DNA of 64,000 nucleotides from VYFG01 sp965204165 (GTDB taxonomy: Bacteria; Pseudomonadota; Gammaproteobacteria; Arenicellales; Poriferihabitantaceae). The position numbers were made by a program, and so were the translations under genes. Location of the stretch: positions 620,001 to 684,000 of the forward strand of contig OZ241969.1 in NCBI GenBank assembly GCA_965204165.1, read 5' to 3'. Positions 62,850 through 64,000 of this stretch are shown piece by piece. Under the pieces are notes generated by a model. That model saw only the letters and a list, made by a program, of their open reading frames with translations. It was not told the DNA's origin and did not search any database. Each line of letters opens with the position of its first letter. Positions within the stretch are counted from its first letter, which is position 1.

Positions 62850-63165
62850 TCACCGCCGTGCCATGTTTTCCATGCGGAGGTGGGCCCGCGCTTCGTCGAT
62901 ACCGGACAGATCGAATGACCCGCCGTACCAGTCGAGGGGCCGCCCGATGCTCCTCGTGTGACGGATCGGGGAACGCCTCCAGAAAATCCATGAACCCGTC
63001 CGGCCCGCCGACATCCTCCGGCAAACAGCGTCGAGCCCCGCCTACAAAGGTCGAATATTAAATTTTCGGATCGCCATCGCCAATCCCCTCGACGATCACT
63101 TCATGACGCCAGTTGTCACCATAGTCGTAGACATAAACGAACCGGCCCACTCTAAACGCGATAAA
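62850..63165 (-). pseudogene. Decayed plasmid pRiA4b ORF-3-like gene
   Basis: On the minus strand 'VGRFVYVYDYGDNWRHEVIV' is followed by a stop (63058-63060), then 'FVGGARRCLPEDVGGPDGF' and 'DFLEAFPDPSHEEH', a frame change near 62940, and 'LDWYGGSFDLSGIDEARAHL' to a stop at 62850. The order Y-D-(F/Y)-G-D-N-W-x-H, (R)-x-C-(x)-P-E-D-x-G-G, D-W-x-G-G-x-F-D is the signature of the pRiA4b ORF-3 family (PF07929). The stop and the shift show it is dead. Confidence 0.75.
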
Positions 63166-63489
63166 GGGGCTCCGTGGCTAGGAGCCTGAAGGGAACATCA
63201 TCGTGATCTGCGTGATGCCAGCCGGAATATCCCTATAAAAGGGGGCTTATATACATTGCCAGACAACCTTGCTCCCAAACGGAGCATAAACGTTACGCCA
63301 CTTCAAATCTGATGCCTGTCGCTTAATTGCCCAAACCGTTTTTCCCAGGACCATCGCAATATGGTGAGTGATGAATCCCTGCCGATACAGAAGCATCATT
63401 TCAGCTCCTTAAGCGTTGTCCAGTGATAGTTATTTTTCGTCTTTCTAGCAATGTATATAAGTCCCTTTCCTTTCATGACGTATCCATAC
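63166..63489. other. Gap without recognisable genes
   Basis: About 320 bp of lower-GC DNA between a pseudogene and the 3' end of the right-edge gene. I see no gene or clear regulatory element. Confidence 0.4.
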
Positions 63490-64000
63490 TCAGAGAACAA
63501 AGCTAGGAGAACCATTCGTTTGTATAACGTAGTCGAAGGTCACCTCGTCATGACTATCACCTCTAGTGTCGTCCTTGATTCCCAGCACCTTAATCGCCGC
63601 CCAATATCCGTTTTCATTCTGCAATACGGCTACCTGTCCAAGCTCAGGCTGGCGGATTCTCGATGATCCATCGTATTTACGTGCGTCAACAACGTCTTTG
63701 ATGTCACTATAATCTTTAACGATCGCGACAGTGCGGATACTATTTGGATCGTTAAGAAGATGTATATTCTGGTCACTCGATTTACTCAAATAAATTTCAA
63801 ACATATGTTCGCCACTGCCTATGCAATAGCGACCGTTGTTGTTTGAGTAGTCAAACGTGACGCGCCCCTTTGGCGACGGAGAGACATACTTTTCAGAACT
63901 CGGTATGAACTTTTGGCTTGAGAACTTTTTTATGGTTTCGAAAGGATTCTCACCAAGCGGAGGAACGGGTATAGCGGGCTCATCTAATAGCGATCGGAGT
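63490..64000 (-). CDS. Hypothetical protein, C-terminal part (cut by window edge)
   Basis: The frame is open from the window edge to the stop at 63490, about 169 residues; the ATG at 63804 is internal. It is AT-rich compared with the rest of the window. Segments include 'PAIPVPPLGENPFETIKKFS', 'GRVTFDYSNNNGRYCIGSGE' and 'GQVAVLQNENGYWAAIKVLG', which suggests a beta-rich fold. I do not recognise the family. Composition and location indicate acquired DNA. Confidence 0.55.
   Translation of the reverse strand, partial: LRSLLDEPAIPVPPLGENPFETIKKFSSQKFIPSSEKYVSPSPKGRVTFDYSNNNGRYCIGSGEHMFEIYLSKSSDQNIHLLNDPNSIRTVAIVKDYSDIKDVVDARKYDGSSRIRQPELGQVAVLQNENGYWAAIKVLGIKDDTRGDSHDEVTFDYVIQTNGSPSFVL

Overview
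The window reads as chromosomal DNA of a high-GC proteobacterium. A gammaproteobacterium is most likely: there is a DUF3301 protein, a GlpE-type rhodanese, a CpxRA/CpxP-like envelope stress locus and a thiBPQ operon behind a TPP riboswitch. Many insertion-sequence copies and decayed genes sit between intact metabolic operons, so the genome appears to be losing and gaining DNA actively. The species cannot be named from the sequence.

Layout. 1-1.9 kb: right part of an IS21-family element (istA end, istB, terminal repeats) plus an inverted istA scrap. 1.9-15.9 kb: a catabolic cluster. A leftward operon encodes a Dpp-type ABC importer, an MlrC-family hydrolase and a fold-III PLP enzyme. Diverging from it are an RpiR-family regulator and KDPG aldolase. 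Further right are KDG kinase and RidA, now separated by a complete IS66-family element (13247-15537) that carries a D12-class DNA adenine methyltransferase gene. The palindrome TTTTCATGAAAA, or its 10-bp core, lies in front of dppA/rpiR, kdgK and ridA and looks like a shared operator. 16-20.4 kb: small genes and debris (GNAT, PNPOx-like protein, ISL3 remnant, autotransporter barrel stump joined to a transposase remnant). 20.5-25.4 kb: a DDAH-like hydrolase, a Tat-exported solute-binding protein and a trimethylamine-dehydrogenase-like flavoprotein, which together suggest methylarginine catabolism. 25.6-27.4 kb: an ISAs1-type transposase fused to DUF4338, with an A_AAA_AAG slippery site.

27.8-33.6 kb: an arginase/agmatinase-family enzyme, then an overlapping leftward set (two ATP-grasp-like proteins and an MFS transporter) with a DoxX-like membrane protein and a secreted protein nearby; this looks like an undescribed small biosynthetic cassette. 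33.7-39.3 kb: housekeeping genes (GST, phosphoesterase, tag, pyk, VOC, glpE, retropepsin). 39.4-46.3 kb: a methyltransferase, a five-gene Liv-type ABC importer, and a convergent GATase/nicotinamidase pair. 46.4-55 kb: a polytopic membrane protein, TPP riboswitch with thiBPQ, a FadH-like reductase and an MFS carrier.

55.2-56.9 kb: a CpxP/Spy-like gene behind a tandem CpxR-box-like site, then cpxR and a cpxA that breaks off after about 110 codons. From about 56.88 kb to the right edge the DNA changes character: lower GC, long gaps, repeats, orphan genes (an NDT/TIR-like protein, a 752-residue helical-repeat protein, a possible nuclease, a decayed pRiA4b-ORF3-like gene, and an AT-rich gene cut by the window edge). 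This looks like a horizontally acquired, defence-island-like segment that replaced or interrupted cpxA.
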